From an uncultured Collinsella sp. (GTDB lineage: Bacteria > Actinomycetota > Coriobacteriia > Coriobacteriales > Coriobacteriaceae): 21,641 bases of DNA. Under the pieces are notes generated by a model, which was not told where the DNA came from, searched no databases, and was given only the letters and a program-made list of their open reading frames with translations. The translations under genes were made by a program, and so were the position numbers. Shown here piece by piece: positions 1 to 6,796 of this stretch (its first letter is position 1; every line of letters starts with the position of its first letter). Where the stretch lies: contig CABUMZ010000014.1 of NCBI GenBank assembly GCA_902492825.1, positions 1-21,641 on the forward strand, given 5' to 3'.

Positions 1-557
1 TGCCCCGCTTTGGCATGGACGTCACCCTGGCCCACCCCGAGGGCTACGACCTCATGCCCGAGGTCGTCGAGCGCGCCAAGGGCTATGCCGCCGAGTCCGG
101 CACCACCTTTAAGCAGGTCAACACCATGGCCGAGGCCTTCGAGGGCGCCGACATCGTGATCCCCAAGAGCTGGGCTCCGTTTGCCGCCATGGAGAAGCGT
201 ACCAACCTGTACGCCGAGGGCGACGACGCCGGCATCGCTGCGCTCGAGAAGGAGCTGCTCGCTCAGAACGCTACGCATCAGGATTGGTGCTCCACGACCG
301 AGCTCATGGAGAAGACTGCCAACGGCCAGGACACCATCTTTATGCACCCGCTGCCCGCCGACATCTCCGGTGTCTCCTGCGAGCACGGCGAGGTCAACGC
401 CGACGTCTTCGACATGCACCGTGTGGGCATGTACAAGGAGGCCAGCTACAAGCCGTATGCCATCGCTGCCATGATGTTCCTGCAGAAGGTTGCCGATCCC
501 GCCGCTACCCTCAAGGCCCTCGACGAGCGCAACACCGCCCGTTGGTTCCGGGCCTAA
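1..557 (+). CDS. ygeW: Knotted carbamoyltransferase, YgeW type (C-terminal part; 5' end outside window)
   Basis: This is the C-terminal ~185 residues of a protein of the aspartate/ornithine carbamoyltransferase superfamily. The frame is open to the window edge, and residues PRFG precede the first visible Met at 15, so that Met is internal. The segment FGMDVTLAHPEGYDL belongs to the second (amino-acid binding) Rossmann domain. The stretches IPKSWAPFAAMEKRT and MHPLPADISGVSCEHGEV, with the conserved HPLP loop that closes over the substrate, match what I recognise of YgeW rather than OTC or ATC. Members of this group have a knotted fold and an unsettled substrate, proposed to be a ureido compound from purine breakdown. 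Carbamate kinase starts 14 bases downstream, suggesting that carbamoyl phosphate made here is turned into ATP. Family assignment is strong; the substrate is inferred. Confidence 0.9.
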   Translation, partial: PRFGMDVTLAHPEGYDLMPEVVERAKGYAAESGTTFKQVNTMAEAFEGADIVIPKSWAPFAAMEKRTNLYAEGDDAGIAALEKELLAQNATHQDWCSTTELMEKTANGQDTIFMHPLPADISGVSCEHGEVNADVFDMHRVGMYKEASYKPYAIAAMMFLQKVADPAATLKALDERNTARWFRA

Positions 558-571
558 AGCTGGGCTGAGAA

Positions 572-1522
572 ATGGCTAAGCGTATCGTTGTCGCCCTGGG
601 CGGAAACGCCCTCGGCGCCAACCTTCCCGAGCAGATGGAGGCCGTCAAGACGACTTCCAAGGCTATCGTCGACCTGATCGAGGAAGGCAACGAGGTTGTC
701 GTCGTGCATGGCAACGGCCCCCAGGTGGGCATGATCGCCAACGCGATGGCCGAGCTCACGCGTTCTAATCCTCAGAAGTACATTCCCTGCCCGCTGTCCG
801 TTTGCGGCGCCATGAGCCAGGGCTACATTGGCTATGACCTGCAAAACGCCCTGCGCGAGGAAATGCTCGACCGCAATATCGACAAGGGTGTCGCCACCGT
901 GCTCACCCAGGTCGAGGTTGCGGCGGACGATCCGGCCTTTGCCGACCCGGTCAAGCCGATCGGTCCGTGGATGAGCGAGGCCGAGGCCAAGGAGCTGGAG
1001 GCCGACCGCGGCTATCAGTTCATCCATGACGAGAAGCAGGGCTTCCGTCGCGTGGTGGCTTCGCCCAAGCCCGTGAACATCGTCGAGCTCGACACCATCA
1101 AGTCGCTCGTCGAGTCCAACCATGTGGTGATCTCCTGCGGCGGTGGCGGCATTCCCGTCACCAAGTCCCAGGGCAACCACCTTAAGGGCGCTGCCGCCGT
1201 CATCGATAAGGACTTTGCGGCCGAGAAGCTCGCCGAGCAGCTCGATGCCGATGCCCTGATTATCCTGACGGCCGTGGAGAAGGTTGCCATTGGCTTTGGC
1301 ACCGACCACGAGCAGTGGCTCGACACGCTGAGCGCGGCTGACGTAAAGCGTCTGTCCGAGGCCAACGAGTTCGGTCGCGGCTCCATGCTGCCCAAGGTCC
1401 AGGCCGCCTCGACGTTTGCCGAGAGCAAGCCGGGCCGCACGGCGCTCATCACGCTGCTCGAGAAGGCGCGCGATGGCTTTGCCGGCAAGACCGGTACCAC
1501 GTTTACCGGCGACGCTGAGTAG
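572..1522 (+). CDS. arcC: Carbamate kinase
   Basis: The 316-residue length is normal for the family. The enzyme transfers phosphate between carbamoyl phosphate and ADP, yielding ATP plus carbamate, which decays to ammonia and CO2. Amino-acid-kinase fold motifs are visible: ALGGNAL near residues 8-14, VHGNGPQVG at 45-53, SCGGGGIPV at 188-196, AAVIDKD at 208-214 (conserved lysine and aspartate) and RGSMLPKV near 270. The ATG lies 14 bases after ygeW with only a weak purine-rich site before it, so the two are probably co-transcribed and translationally linked. The partner here is a YgeW-type transferase and a hydantoinase-like enzyme, not arginine deiminase. The role is therefore more likely ATP recovery in ureide/purine breakdown, as for E. 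coli yqeA. A hairpin follows the stop codon. Confidence 0.95.
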   Translation: MAKRIVVALGGNALGANLPEQMEAVKTTSKAIVDLIEEGNEVVVVHGNGPQVGMIANAMAELTRSNPQKYIPCPLSVCGAMSQGYIGYDLQNALREEMLDRNIDKGVATVLTQVEVAADDPAFADPVKPIGPWMSEAEAKELEADRGYQFIHDEKQGFRRVVASPKPVNIVELDTIKSLVESNHVVISCGGGGIPVTKSQGNHLKGAAAVIDKDFAAEKLAEQLDADALIILTAVEKVAIGFGTDHEQWLDTLSAADVKRLSEANEFGRGSMLPKVQAASTFAESKPGRTALITLLEKARDGFAGKTGTTFTGDAE

Positions 1523-1539
1523 GCATATCTGCACCATTG

Positions 1540-1575
1540 AGGAGGGTGCCCTGCGTCGCGGGGTGCCCTCCTTTG
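1540..1575 (+). terminator. Hairpin after arcC, probable terminator
   Basis: The arms aggagggtgcc (1540-1550) and ggtgccctcct (1562-1572) form an 11-pair RNA stem with two G-U pairs. The loop is 11 bases. Only a short, interrupted T run (ctttgt) follows, so termination may be partial. It separates the ygeW-arcC unit from the mocA-hydA unit. Confidence 0.6.
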
Positions 1576-1700
1576 TGCTATGGAGCGCCAAGGGGCGTTC
1601 GCTGGAAAAACGAGCGCATGCCTGTTCCGACGGAGTGTGAGCTTGGTATGGTGGGTATAGCAACTATGGTGTCCAAGGCAGCCAGGGGAGGTTTGCGGAG

Positions 1701-2315
1701 ATGAAACTCGGTTGCGTCATTATGGCTTCGGGCGAGGGCAAGCGGTTTGGCTCCAACAAGATGCTTGCCGATATCTATGGCGAGCCGCTGATTGCCCGGA
1801 CCATCGATTCGGTTCCCCGGGGCTTTGACGTCGTGGTTTCGACGCGTTGGCCCGAGGTCGCTCAGATTTGCGAGGACAAGCATTGTTCGTGCGTGCTGCA
1901 CGATGGCGAGCTGCGCAGCGAAAGCGTCCGTGCGGGCCTTTCGTGGGGAGCCGAACGCAACTGGAAAGGTTGCCTCTTTTTGCCGGGCGACCAGCCGCTC
2001 GTGAGTTCGGATTCTTTTGAGGCTATGGTTCGTGCATTTGACGAGCGTGGCCGCAAGCATCCGGTGCGTCTTACGTGCAACGGCGAGCCTTCGAGCCCGG
2101 TGCTCTTTCCTAGGCAGCTGTTCGATGCACTTATGTGTCTTGAGGGCAAGGACGGCGGCGGTTCGATCCTCAAGGGCCGTATCGACGTGGTGCAGGTCGA
2201 GGCGCGTGCCTACGAGCTGTGGGACGTCGATACCGCCAAGGGGCAGCGACGCATAGCGGAGCATATCGCCGCCTGCTCGTATTTTGATCGCGTGGCCAAC
2301 TGCATAAATCAATAA
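1701..2315 (+). CDS. mocA: MocA/MobA-like nucleotidyltransferase (NTP_transferase_3 family)
   Basis: This 204-residue protein has the glycosyltransferase-A-like nucleotidyltransferase fold of MobA, MocA and YgfJ. The nucleotide-binding start is MASGEGKRFGSNKM (residues 8-21). FLPGDQPLV at 93-101 supplies the metal-binding Asp, PSSPVLFP at 130-137 fits the substrate pocket, and LWDVDTAKG at 173-181 is the usual C-terminal family motif. MocA adds CMP to molybdopterin to make the cytosine dinucleotide cofactor used by many xanthine-oxidase-type hydroxylases. E. coli ygfJ/mocA sits beside yqeB and yqeC, so the present neighbours support a role in maturing a molybdenum hydroxylase. Its stop codon overlaps the AAGGAG ribosome site of hydA. 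The family is secure; CTP versus GTP use cannot be judged by eye. Confidence 0.82.
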   Translation: MKLGCVIMASGEGKRFGSNKMLADIYGEPLIARTIDSVPRGFDVVVSTRWPEVAQICEDKHCSCVLHDGELRSESVRAGLSWGAERNWKGCLFLPGDQPLVSSDSFEAMVRAFDERGRKHPVRLTCNGEPSSPVLFPRQLFDALMCLEGKDGGGSILKGRIDVVQVEARAYELWDVDTAKGQRRIAEHIAACSYFDRVANCINQ

Positions 2316-2324
2316 GGAGCAATT

Positions 2325-3692
2325 ATGATCATCATCAAAAACGGCGCGCTCGTGACGCCCCAGGGGCTTCGCCGCGCCGATCTTGCCATGGATGGCGACA
2401 AGATTGTGCGGATTGCCGCGGCGATTGAGCCAGCCGAGGGCGATACCGTCGAGGATGCCGCGGGCTGTTGGGTGTTCCCCGGCTTTATCGACGGCCACAC
2501 GCACATGCAGTGCTGGACCGGCATGGATTGGACAGCCGATAGCTTTGAGACCGGCACACTCGCGGCTGCCTGCGGCGGCACCACGACCATCGTGGACTAC
2601 GCGACGGCCGATCGCGGCGTGACCATGCCCGATGCCTTGGCCGAGTGGCATCGCCGCGCCGACGGCACCTGCACGGCAAACTACGCCTTTCATATGGCAC
2701 TCGCCGAGTGGAATGAGCGCAACCGCGCCGATCTTTCGGCCATGCGCGAGGCGGGCGTGTCGTCGTTTAAGACCTACTTTGCCTACGACCACCTGCGCCT
2801 GGACGATGCCGAGACGCTCGAGGTGCTGGAGGAGCTCAAGCGCGTGGGCGGTATCCTGTGCGTACATTGCGAGAACGGTACGCTGGTGAATGAGCTGCAG
2901 AAGCGCGTGTACGAGCAGGGGATTCATGGGCCCGAGGGGCATGCGCTCAGCCGTCCGGATGTGTGTGAGGCCGAGGCCGTGAGCCGCCTACTGTATCTGG
3001 CACACTTGGCCGGGGACGCTCCGGTCAACGTGGTGCACCTTTCGACCAAGCTGGGGCTCGAGGCCATCCGTGCTGCCAAAGCGCGCGGGCAGAAGAATAT
3101 CTATGTCGAGACCTGCCCCCAGTATCTGATGCTCGACGACACCTGTTATCTGGAGCAGGGCGAGGACGGCTTTGCGGGCGCCAAGTATGTGATGAGCCCG
3201 CCGCTGCGCCATGCCGGTGACCGTGCCGCGCTGCGCGAGGCGCTTGTGGCCGGCGAGATCGATACTATCGCCACCGACCACTGCAGCTTTAACCTGCACG
3301 GGCAAAAGGACCGCGGGCGCGACGATTTCCGCGCGATTCCCAACGGCGGGCCCGGCGTGGAGCATCGTCCCGTCGCGATTGCCACGAGCTTTGAGGGACA
3401 GCTGGGCCCCGAGGACCTTTGCCGCCTGATGAGCGAGAGCCCGGCGCGCGTGTTTGGCATGTACCCGCGCAAGGGCTGTCTTGCCGAGGGCGCCGATGCC
3501 GACGTGTGCGTGTGGGATCCGTGCGCGCGTTGGACGATCAGCGCCGCGACACAGCATCAGGCCGTGGACTACACGCCGCTCGAGGGTTTTGAGGCGCATG
3601 GCCGCGCCAAGGCTGTGTTTGTGAACGGCGTGCTGGCCGCGCGCGACGGCGAGCCCACCGGAGCCCAACCCGGCCGCTACGTGCCCCGCTAG
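2325..3692 (+). CDS. hydA: Dihydropyrimidinase/hydantoinase-type cyclic amidohydrolase
   Basis: This 455-residue member of the amidohydrolase superfamily (HyuA, dihydropyrimidinase and allantoinase branch) opens cyclic amides to ureido acids using two metal ions. The metal ligands are visible: HTH at residues 58-60, the lysine that becomes carbamylated in SSFKTY (K149), H181 in VHCEN, H238 in VHLST and D318 in ATDHCSF. A C-terminal composite beta-sandwich ends with VFVNGVLAARDG. The start at 2325 is fixed by AAGGAG at 2314-2319. It lies 9 bases after mocA and is likely co-transcribed with it. In E. coli the homologous hyuA belongs to the ygeW/yqeA cluster, so a ureide or purine-derived ring is a more likely substrate than dihydrouracil. 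That preference is inferred. Confidence 0.9.
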   Translation: MIIIKNGALVTPQGLRRADLAMDGDKIVRIAAAIEPAEGDTVEDAAGCWVFPGFIDGHTHMQCWTGMDWTADSFETGTLAAACGGTTTIVDYATADRGVTMPDALAEWHRRADGTCTANYAFHMALAEWNERNRADLSAMREAGVSSFKTYFAYDHLRLDDAETLEVLEELKRVGGILCVHCENGTLVNELQKRVYEQGIHGPEGHALSRPDVCEAEAVSRLLYLAHLAGDAPVNVVHLSTKLGLEAIRAAKARGQKNIYVETCPQYLMLDDTCYLEQGEDGFAGAKYVMSPPLRHAGDRAALREALVAGEIDTIATDHCSFNLHGQKDRGRDDFRAIPNGGPGVEHRPVAIATSFEGQLGPEDLCRLMSESPARVFGMYPRKGCLAEGADADVCVWDPCARWTISAATQHQAVDYTPLEGFEAHGRAKAVFVNGVLAARDGEPTGAQPGRYVPR

Positions 3693-3716
3693 CAGCAAAG
3701 ATGCTGTGTCCCCTCC

Positions 3717-3786
3717 TCAGTTGCGGTGAAATACGGACTGTTTGCGGCCATTGGGTGGCCAACAGTCCGTATTTCACCGCAACTGA
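3717..3786. repeat. Long palindromic repeat, copy 1 (between convergent hydA and yqeC)
   Basis: This is a perfect 26-bp inverted repeat. The left arm spans 3717-3742 (begins TCAGTTGCGGTGAAATACGG) and the right arm 3761-3786 (ends TTTCACCGCAACTGA). The 18-base centre contains a further 5-bp stem, GGCCA/TGGCC. It fills most of the 108-bp gap between the ends of hydA (+) and yqeC (-), and could stop transcription from both sides, although no T run is adjacent. A related copy lies at 6504-6568. No transposase gene is nearby, so this is a small dispersed palindromic element or paired terminator whose origin I cannot decide. Confidence 0.9.
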
Positions 3787-3800
3787 CGAGATGGGGCCGG

Positions 3801-4535
3801 CTACTTGAGGCTGGTGGCGACGACGGGGCGGTCGAGAGCTGCCTCGAAGCGGTCGACCATTGTGGGGTCGCTGAGCGTGTCGACTTGGTTGAGCATGATG
3901 CGGGCATTGTTGAGGTCCAGCATCCGCAGCTCGGCATTGAGCACTTGGGCGACGCGCTCGGGCGTGGCGATGTCGGTGGGATCGCAGCCGCAACGCTCGC
4001 AAAAGAGCTCGGGGCGGTGGACGGCTTCGTTGATGGGCTTGCCGAGCCCCGAGGCGCCGACGATCCAGACGATGTTGACCGTGCCAGAGGGAATCACCGG
4101 CTCCCAGGCGGCGTGGGCCTTGAGCGGGAGCCGCTTGCTGCCGTCTGCCTCGGCCAGGACGTAGTCAAAGCGCTGCGCCAGCTGGTCGAGCGGCTCGGCA
4201 GGGGAGGAGAACTTGCCCGTCTCCGGGTCCAAGACACCAGCTTGGCAGATGCTTCCCCGCACAAGCCCCGCGCAGGCCTCGCAGGTGCAACCGGGAACAT
4301 GCAGGGTCCCCGGCTTCCAAGGCGCGGCGTCCAGGCGACGGCTCGACCCGTCCCACGGCACGCCGGCGACGGGGAACATATGCGTGGTGGTGCAGAGGAG
4401 CGCGCGGCCGCCAGCGCGCATAAGCTCAAGGCCCAGCGTCTTTAGCAAGGTCGACTTGCCGCCGCTGCCGATAATCGCGGTAATGCCCGGCTCGATCCTG
4501 AGCGCCGAGGCAAGATTGCCGCTAACCGTTTCCAT
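3801..4535 (-). CDS. yqeC: Selenium-dependent molybdenum hydroxylase accessory protein YqeC
   Basis: The 244-residue protein matches the YqeC family, which co-occurs with selenium-dependent molybdenum hydroxylases and is thought to act in selenium or cofactor insertion. A P-loop-like start, IIGSGGKSTLL (residues 21-31), is followed by CTTTHMFP (48-55). The acidic family block LAEADGSKRLPLKAH lies at 127-141, with conserved E129 and D131. Two cysteine pairs, CTCEAC (83-88) and CERCGC (179-184), could bind metal or carry a sulfur/selenium intermediate; that is inference. It is read opposite to its neighbours and diverges from yqeB over a 102-bp promoter region. It converges on hydA at the palindromic repeat. 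In E. coli yqeB, yqeC and mocA run in one direction, so the arrangement here is rearranged. Confidence 0.88.
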   Translation of the reverse strand: METVSGNLASALRIEPGITAIIGSGGKSTLLKTLGLELMRAGGRALLCTTTHMFPVAGVPWDGSSRRLDAAPWKPGTLHVPGCTCEACAGLVRGSICQAGVLDPETGKFSSPAEPLDQLAQRFDYVLAEADGSKRLPLKAHAAWEPVIPSGTVNIVWIVGASGLGKPINEAVHRPELFCERCGCDPTDIATPERVAQVLNAELRMLDLNNARIMLNQVDTLSDPTMVDRFEAALDRPVVATSLK

Positions 4536-4637
4536 CTGTTCACCGCCGTATAATACTGTGATAATAAATAATCATCAGAGTAGCGGTCGAACCGCTTTTG
4601 CTCTGCTCAAACCGTAGCACAGGGAGGTGCCCCGGGA
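4536..4637. promoter_or_regulatory. Divergent yqeC/yqeB control region
   Basis: This 102-bp AT-rich gap holds a consensus TATAAT on the plus strand at 4549-4554, with no good -35 box at 16-18 bp. On the minus strand a TATTAT (4555-4550) overlaps it. Immediately downstream of the plus-strand -10 is an imperfect 16-bp palindrome, TGATAATAAATAATCA (4559-4574), placed like an operator. A perfect 6-bp hairpin AGCGGT-CGA-ACCGCT at 4582-4596 runs into TTTT, resembling an attenuator or a second operator. The yqeB ribosome site AGGGAGGTG lies at 4620-4628. No regulator is encoded next to it. Confidence 0.5.
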
Positions 4638-5432
4638 ATGCTCGTTTATGTTCGCGGCGCCGGCGATATCGCCACGGGTGTGGCTGCTCGTCTGGTGCGC
4701 GCCGGCGTGTCGGTCGTCATGGCCGATATCGCGGTCCCCACGTGCATCCGTCGCACAATCAGTTTTTGCGAGGCCATTCGCTTGGGCGAGGTCGAGGTCG
4801 AAGGTATTCGCGCTCGCTTGGCACAGACGCCGGCAGAGGCGCTCGAGATTATCCAAGCGGGGGATGTTGCCGTCGTGGTGGACCCCCAGGCCAAGATGCT
4901 CGGCGAACTGAAACCCGCTGCCGTGGTCGACGCGATTCTGGCCAAGCGCAACTTGGGCACCACGCGCGATATGGCGCCTGTCGTCATCGCCGTGGGGCCG
5001 GGCTTTACCGCGTCGGTTGACTGCGACGCCGTGGTCGAGACCATGCGCGGGCATTTTTTGGGCCGCGTGATTACCCAGGGCTCACCCCAGCCCAACACGG
5101 GTGTGCCGGGCATGATCGGCGGCTATGGCAAGGAGCGTGTTATCCACAGCCCCGCCGCCGGCGTGTTTCGGTCCGACCGCGCAATCGGCGACATCGTGAG
5201 CGCCGGAGACGTGATTGGCTACGCGGGCGATACGCCCATGTGCACGCAGATTGATGGCTGTCTGCGCGGGCTTTTGGCGAACGGCGTGCAGGTGACTGAG
5301 GGCTTTAAATGCGCCGATGTCGATCCGCGCGGTGACGCCAGCTACATCAACTATATTTCGGACAAGGCGACGTCGGTCGGCGGCGGCGTGCTCGAGGCGC
5401 TCGCTATGCTCACTGACGTTTTTAGGGGATAG
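4638..5432 (+). CDS. yqeB: Selenium-dependent molybdenum hydroxylase accessory protein YqeB (EF2563 type)
   Basis: The 264-residue protein matches the YqeB/EF2563 family, which tracks with selenium-dependent molybdenum hydroxylases in anaerobes. A dinucleotide-fold start, VRGAGDIATGVAARL (residues 5-19), is followed by the family stretch VVDPQAKMLGELKPAAVVDAI and by VIAVGPGFTA near 115-124. The C-terminal half, with GKERVIHSPAAGVF and a PMCTQIDGCLRGLL segment, looks like a small barrel or biotinyl-like domain. The ATG at 4638 is chosen because AGGGAGGTG lies about 10 bases upstream. The next gene, xdhC-like, starts 9 bases after the stop, so the two form an operon. The chemistry of YqeB is not established; the role in maturing the hydroxylase rests on gene neighbourhood. 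Confidence 0.9.
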   Translation: MLVYVRGAGDIATGVAARLVRAGVSVVMADIAVPTCIRRTISFCEAIRLGEVEVEGIRARLAQTPAEALEIIQAGDVAVVVDPQAKMLGELKPAAVVDAILAKRNLGTTRDMAPVVIAVGPGFTASVDCDAVVETMRGHFLGRVITQGSPQPNTGVPGMIGGYGKERVIHSPAAGVFRSDRAIGDIVSAGDVIGYAGDTPMCTQIDGCLRGLLANGVQVTEGFKCADVDPRGDASYINYISDKATSVGGGVLEALAMLTDVFRG

Positions 5433-5441
5433 GAAGCGACG

Positions 5442-6485
5442 ATGGAAAAGCTCGATGTTGTGAATGCGGCGCTTGCCGCCCTGCGTGTTGGCGAGACGTG
5501 CGAGCTGGTGGTAGTTGCCGGCACGGCAGGGTCATCGCCGCGCGGCGTGGGTGCCTGGATGGCCGTCTTTGCCGATGGCAGCCAAGCGGGTACCATCGGC
5601 GGCGGCAAGATCGAGCTCTTTGCGCTGAACGAAGCGCGCGAGCTGCTGGCCGCAGGGCAATCGCGTCTGGTCCGCTACACCATGGGCGGCGAGAACTCCG
5701 ATACCGGCATGATCTGCGGTGGAGCTATCTGCCTGTGCTATCTGCACCTGGATGTATCGCAGGTGCCGTTGTTCCAGTCGGTTGCCGACGTCTTGGCGTA
5801 TCGACGCATCGGCGACTTTGTCATCGACTTTGAACCGTTTGTCATCCAAGCTCTCGAGGGCGATGTGGCCGAGTGCCATGGCGGGGCATCGCGCCATACC
5901 ATTGCCGGCCGCCCCGAGCTTTCGCTGGTGGAGGAGGGGAGCAAGGTCACCTACACCAACGCCGCCTCCGAGATTCCCCCGGCGCACATCGAGACGCTCT
6001 GCCCCGAGGGCCTGACCTACATCTTTGGCTGCGGACACGTGGGCGCCGCGACGGCGCGCGTGCTCACGGCGGCGGGCTTTGCCGTTGTGGCGTGCGATGA
6101 CCGCCCCGGCACGCTGACGCCCGATTGGGTGCCCGGTGTCTACGACCGTCGTCTGGTCGACTACAAGAACCTGAGCAAGCAGTGCCCCATCGGCCCGCGC
6201 GACTTGGTGGTCGTGGCCACAGCAGGTCACAAGTCCGATATCGACGTGGTGATTCAGGCCATGCGCGCCAAGCCTGCCTACCTGGGCTGTCTGGGTTCGC
6301 GCCGCAAGACGGCCTTTGTGCGTGCCCGCCTGGAGCAGGAAGGCTTTACGCAGGACCAGATCGACGAGCTGCACCTTCCGATCGGCGTTGCCATCGAGGC
6401 CGAGGACCCCGAGGAGATTGCCATCTCCATCGCCGCCGAGATGATCCACCTGCGCCGCACCAAACTCGTCCCCCGCAAGCGCTAA
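5442..6485 (+). CDS. xdhC: XdhC/CoxI-family molybdenum hydroxylase maturation protein
   Basis: The 347-residue protein carries both XdhC/CoxI domains. The N-terminal domain has GTAGSSPRGVGAWM (residues 27-40), AGTIGGGKIE (49-58) and TGMICGG (88-94), the last with the cysteine common to the family. The C-terminal Rossmann domain starts at YIFGCGHVGAATA (193-205), has the acidic strand end VVACDDRPG (216-223), and continues through LVVVATAGHKSD and YLGCLGSRRK. XdhC proteins bind the molybdenum cofactor and help place the terminal sulfur (or selenium) ligand before insertion into xanthine-dehydrogenase-type enzymes. It follows yqeB by 9 bases. No catalytic hydroxylase gene is in the window, so the client enzyme must lie elsewhere, probably to the left. 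Confidence 0.88.
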   Translation: MEKLDVVNAALAALRVGETCELVVVAGTAGSSPRGVGAWMAVFADGSQAGTIGGGKIELFALNEARELLAAGQSRLVRYTMGGENSDTGMICGGAICLCYLHLDVSQVPLFQSVADVLAYRRIGDFVIDFEPFVIQALEGDVAECHGGASRHTIAGRPELSLVEEGSKVTYTNAASEIPPAHIETLCPEGLTYIFGCGHVGAATARVLTAAGFAVVACDDRPGTLTPDWVPGVYDRRLVDYKNLSKQCPIGPRDLVVVATAGHKSDIDVVIQAMRAKPAYLGCLGSRRKTAFVRARLEQEGFTQDQIDELHLPIGVAIEAEDPEEIAISIAAEMIHLRRTKLVPRKR

Positions 6486-6503
6486 TCGCATTCCCACCAA
6501 TAA

Positions 6504-6568
6504 GTTGCGGTGAAATACGGATTGTTTAAGCCTGTTAGGCCGCCAAACAGTCCCTATTTCACCGCAAC
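6504..6568. repeat. Long palindromic repeat, copy 2 (after xdhC)
   Basis: The left arm 6504-6527 (begins GTTGCGGTGAAATACGG) pairs with the right arm 6545-6568 (ends TATTTCACCGCAAC) over 24 bases, with one mismatch and one G-T pair. The centre contains GCC-tgtta-GGC. The arms share nearly all bases with the copy at 3717-3786, while the centres differ. The right arm runs into CAGCTTTTTGGG, so this copy could act as a terminator for yqeB-xdhC. Conserved arms with a divergent loop suggest a dispersed palindromic family under selection for pairing. Confidence 0.88.
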
Positions 6569-6653
6569 AGCTTTTTGGGATCCATTTGTGCGGGGGAGTT
6601 GTGGAGTTGTGCAGGCAGACGAGGTTTTTCTGGAAATACGCTCCCGATGCGCG

Positions 6654-6659
6654 TATAGT
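6654..6659 (+). promoter_or_regulatory. Candidate -10 box for the rplE-led operon
   Basis: TATAGT matches 5 of 6 bases of the sigma-70 consensus. The -35 side is poor (CTGGAA at 6630-6635 with 18-bp spacing). Transcription from here would give a leader of roughly 130 bases before rplE. It is supported mainly by the need for a promoter after the upstream catabolic genes. Confidence 0.35.
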
Positions 6660-6796
6660 ACCGATTGTTTTGTCGGCTCCTGCTGTGTCGAGTCCAAACC
6701 GCAAAATGCCATGAGCGGCGCGGATGCAGCCAGGAGGCACGAGGACAACCCATCGTGGCCACGCCCCGTGCTTAAAACCCCAAGAAGGAGTGAACA

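Larger units (their letters stand above)
6486..6796. other. 311-bp gap between xdhC and rplE: palindrome, promoter candidate and leader
   Basis: No coding region is supported here, and there is no trace of rplX or rplN, the genes that normally precede rplE. The gap holds the second palindrome copy (6504-6568), followed by CTTTTT that could help stop transcription from xdhC. Next come a -10-like TATAGT at 6654-6659, then about 130 bases of probable leader RNA with several short self-complementary stretches (for example the palindrome CGTGGCCACG). A strong AAGGAG lies just before rplE. This looks like the junction where a new transcription unit begins. Confidence 0.6.

Noticed and set aside
1578..2942. 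A 454-codon minus-strand frame opposite mocA and hydA
   Set aside because: Antisense to two genes with intact catalytic motifs; low-information composition.
3693..3706. CAGCA-AAGA-TGCTG hairpin after hydA as a terminator
   Set aside because: Only five pairs and no T run; the adjacent 26-bp palindrome is a far better candidate for ending transcription.
3726..4445. A 239-codon plus-strand frame beginning in the palindromic repeat and running opposite yqeC
   Set aside because: yqeC on the minus strand has clear family motifs. The plus frame only starts because the repeat contains ATGAAATACGG-like sequence; the same false start (MKYGLF) occurs at copy 2.
6486..6796. Possible remnant of rplX or rplN before rplE
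   Set aside because: None of the six frames shows the KOW-type L24 or L14 sequence; only the palindrome and noncoding leader are visible.
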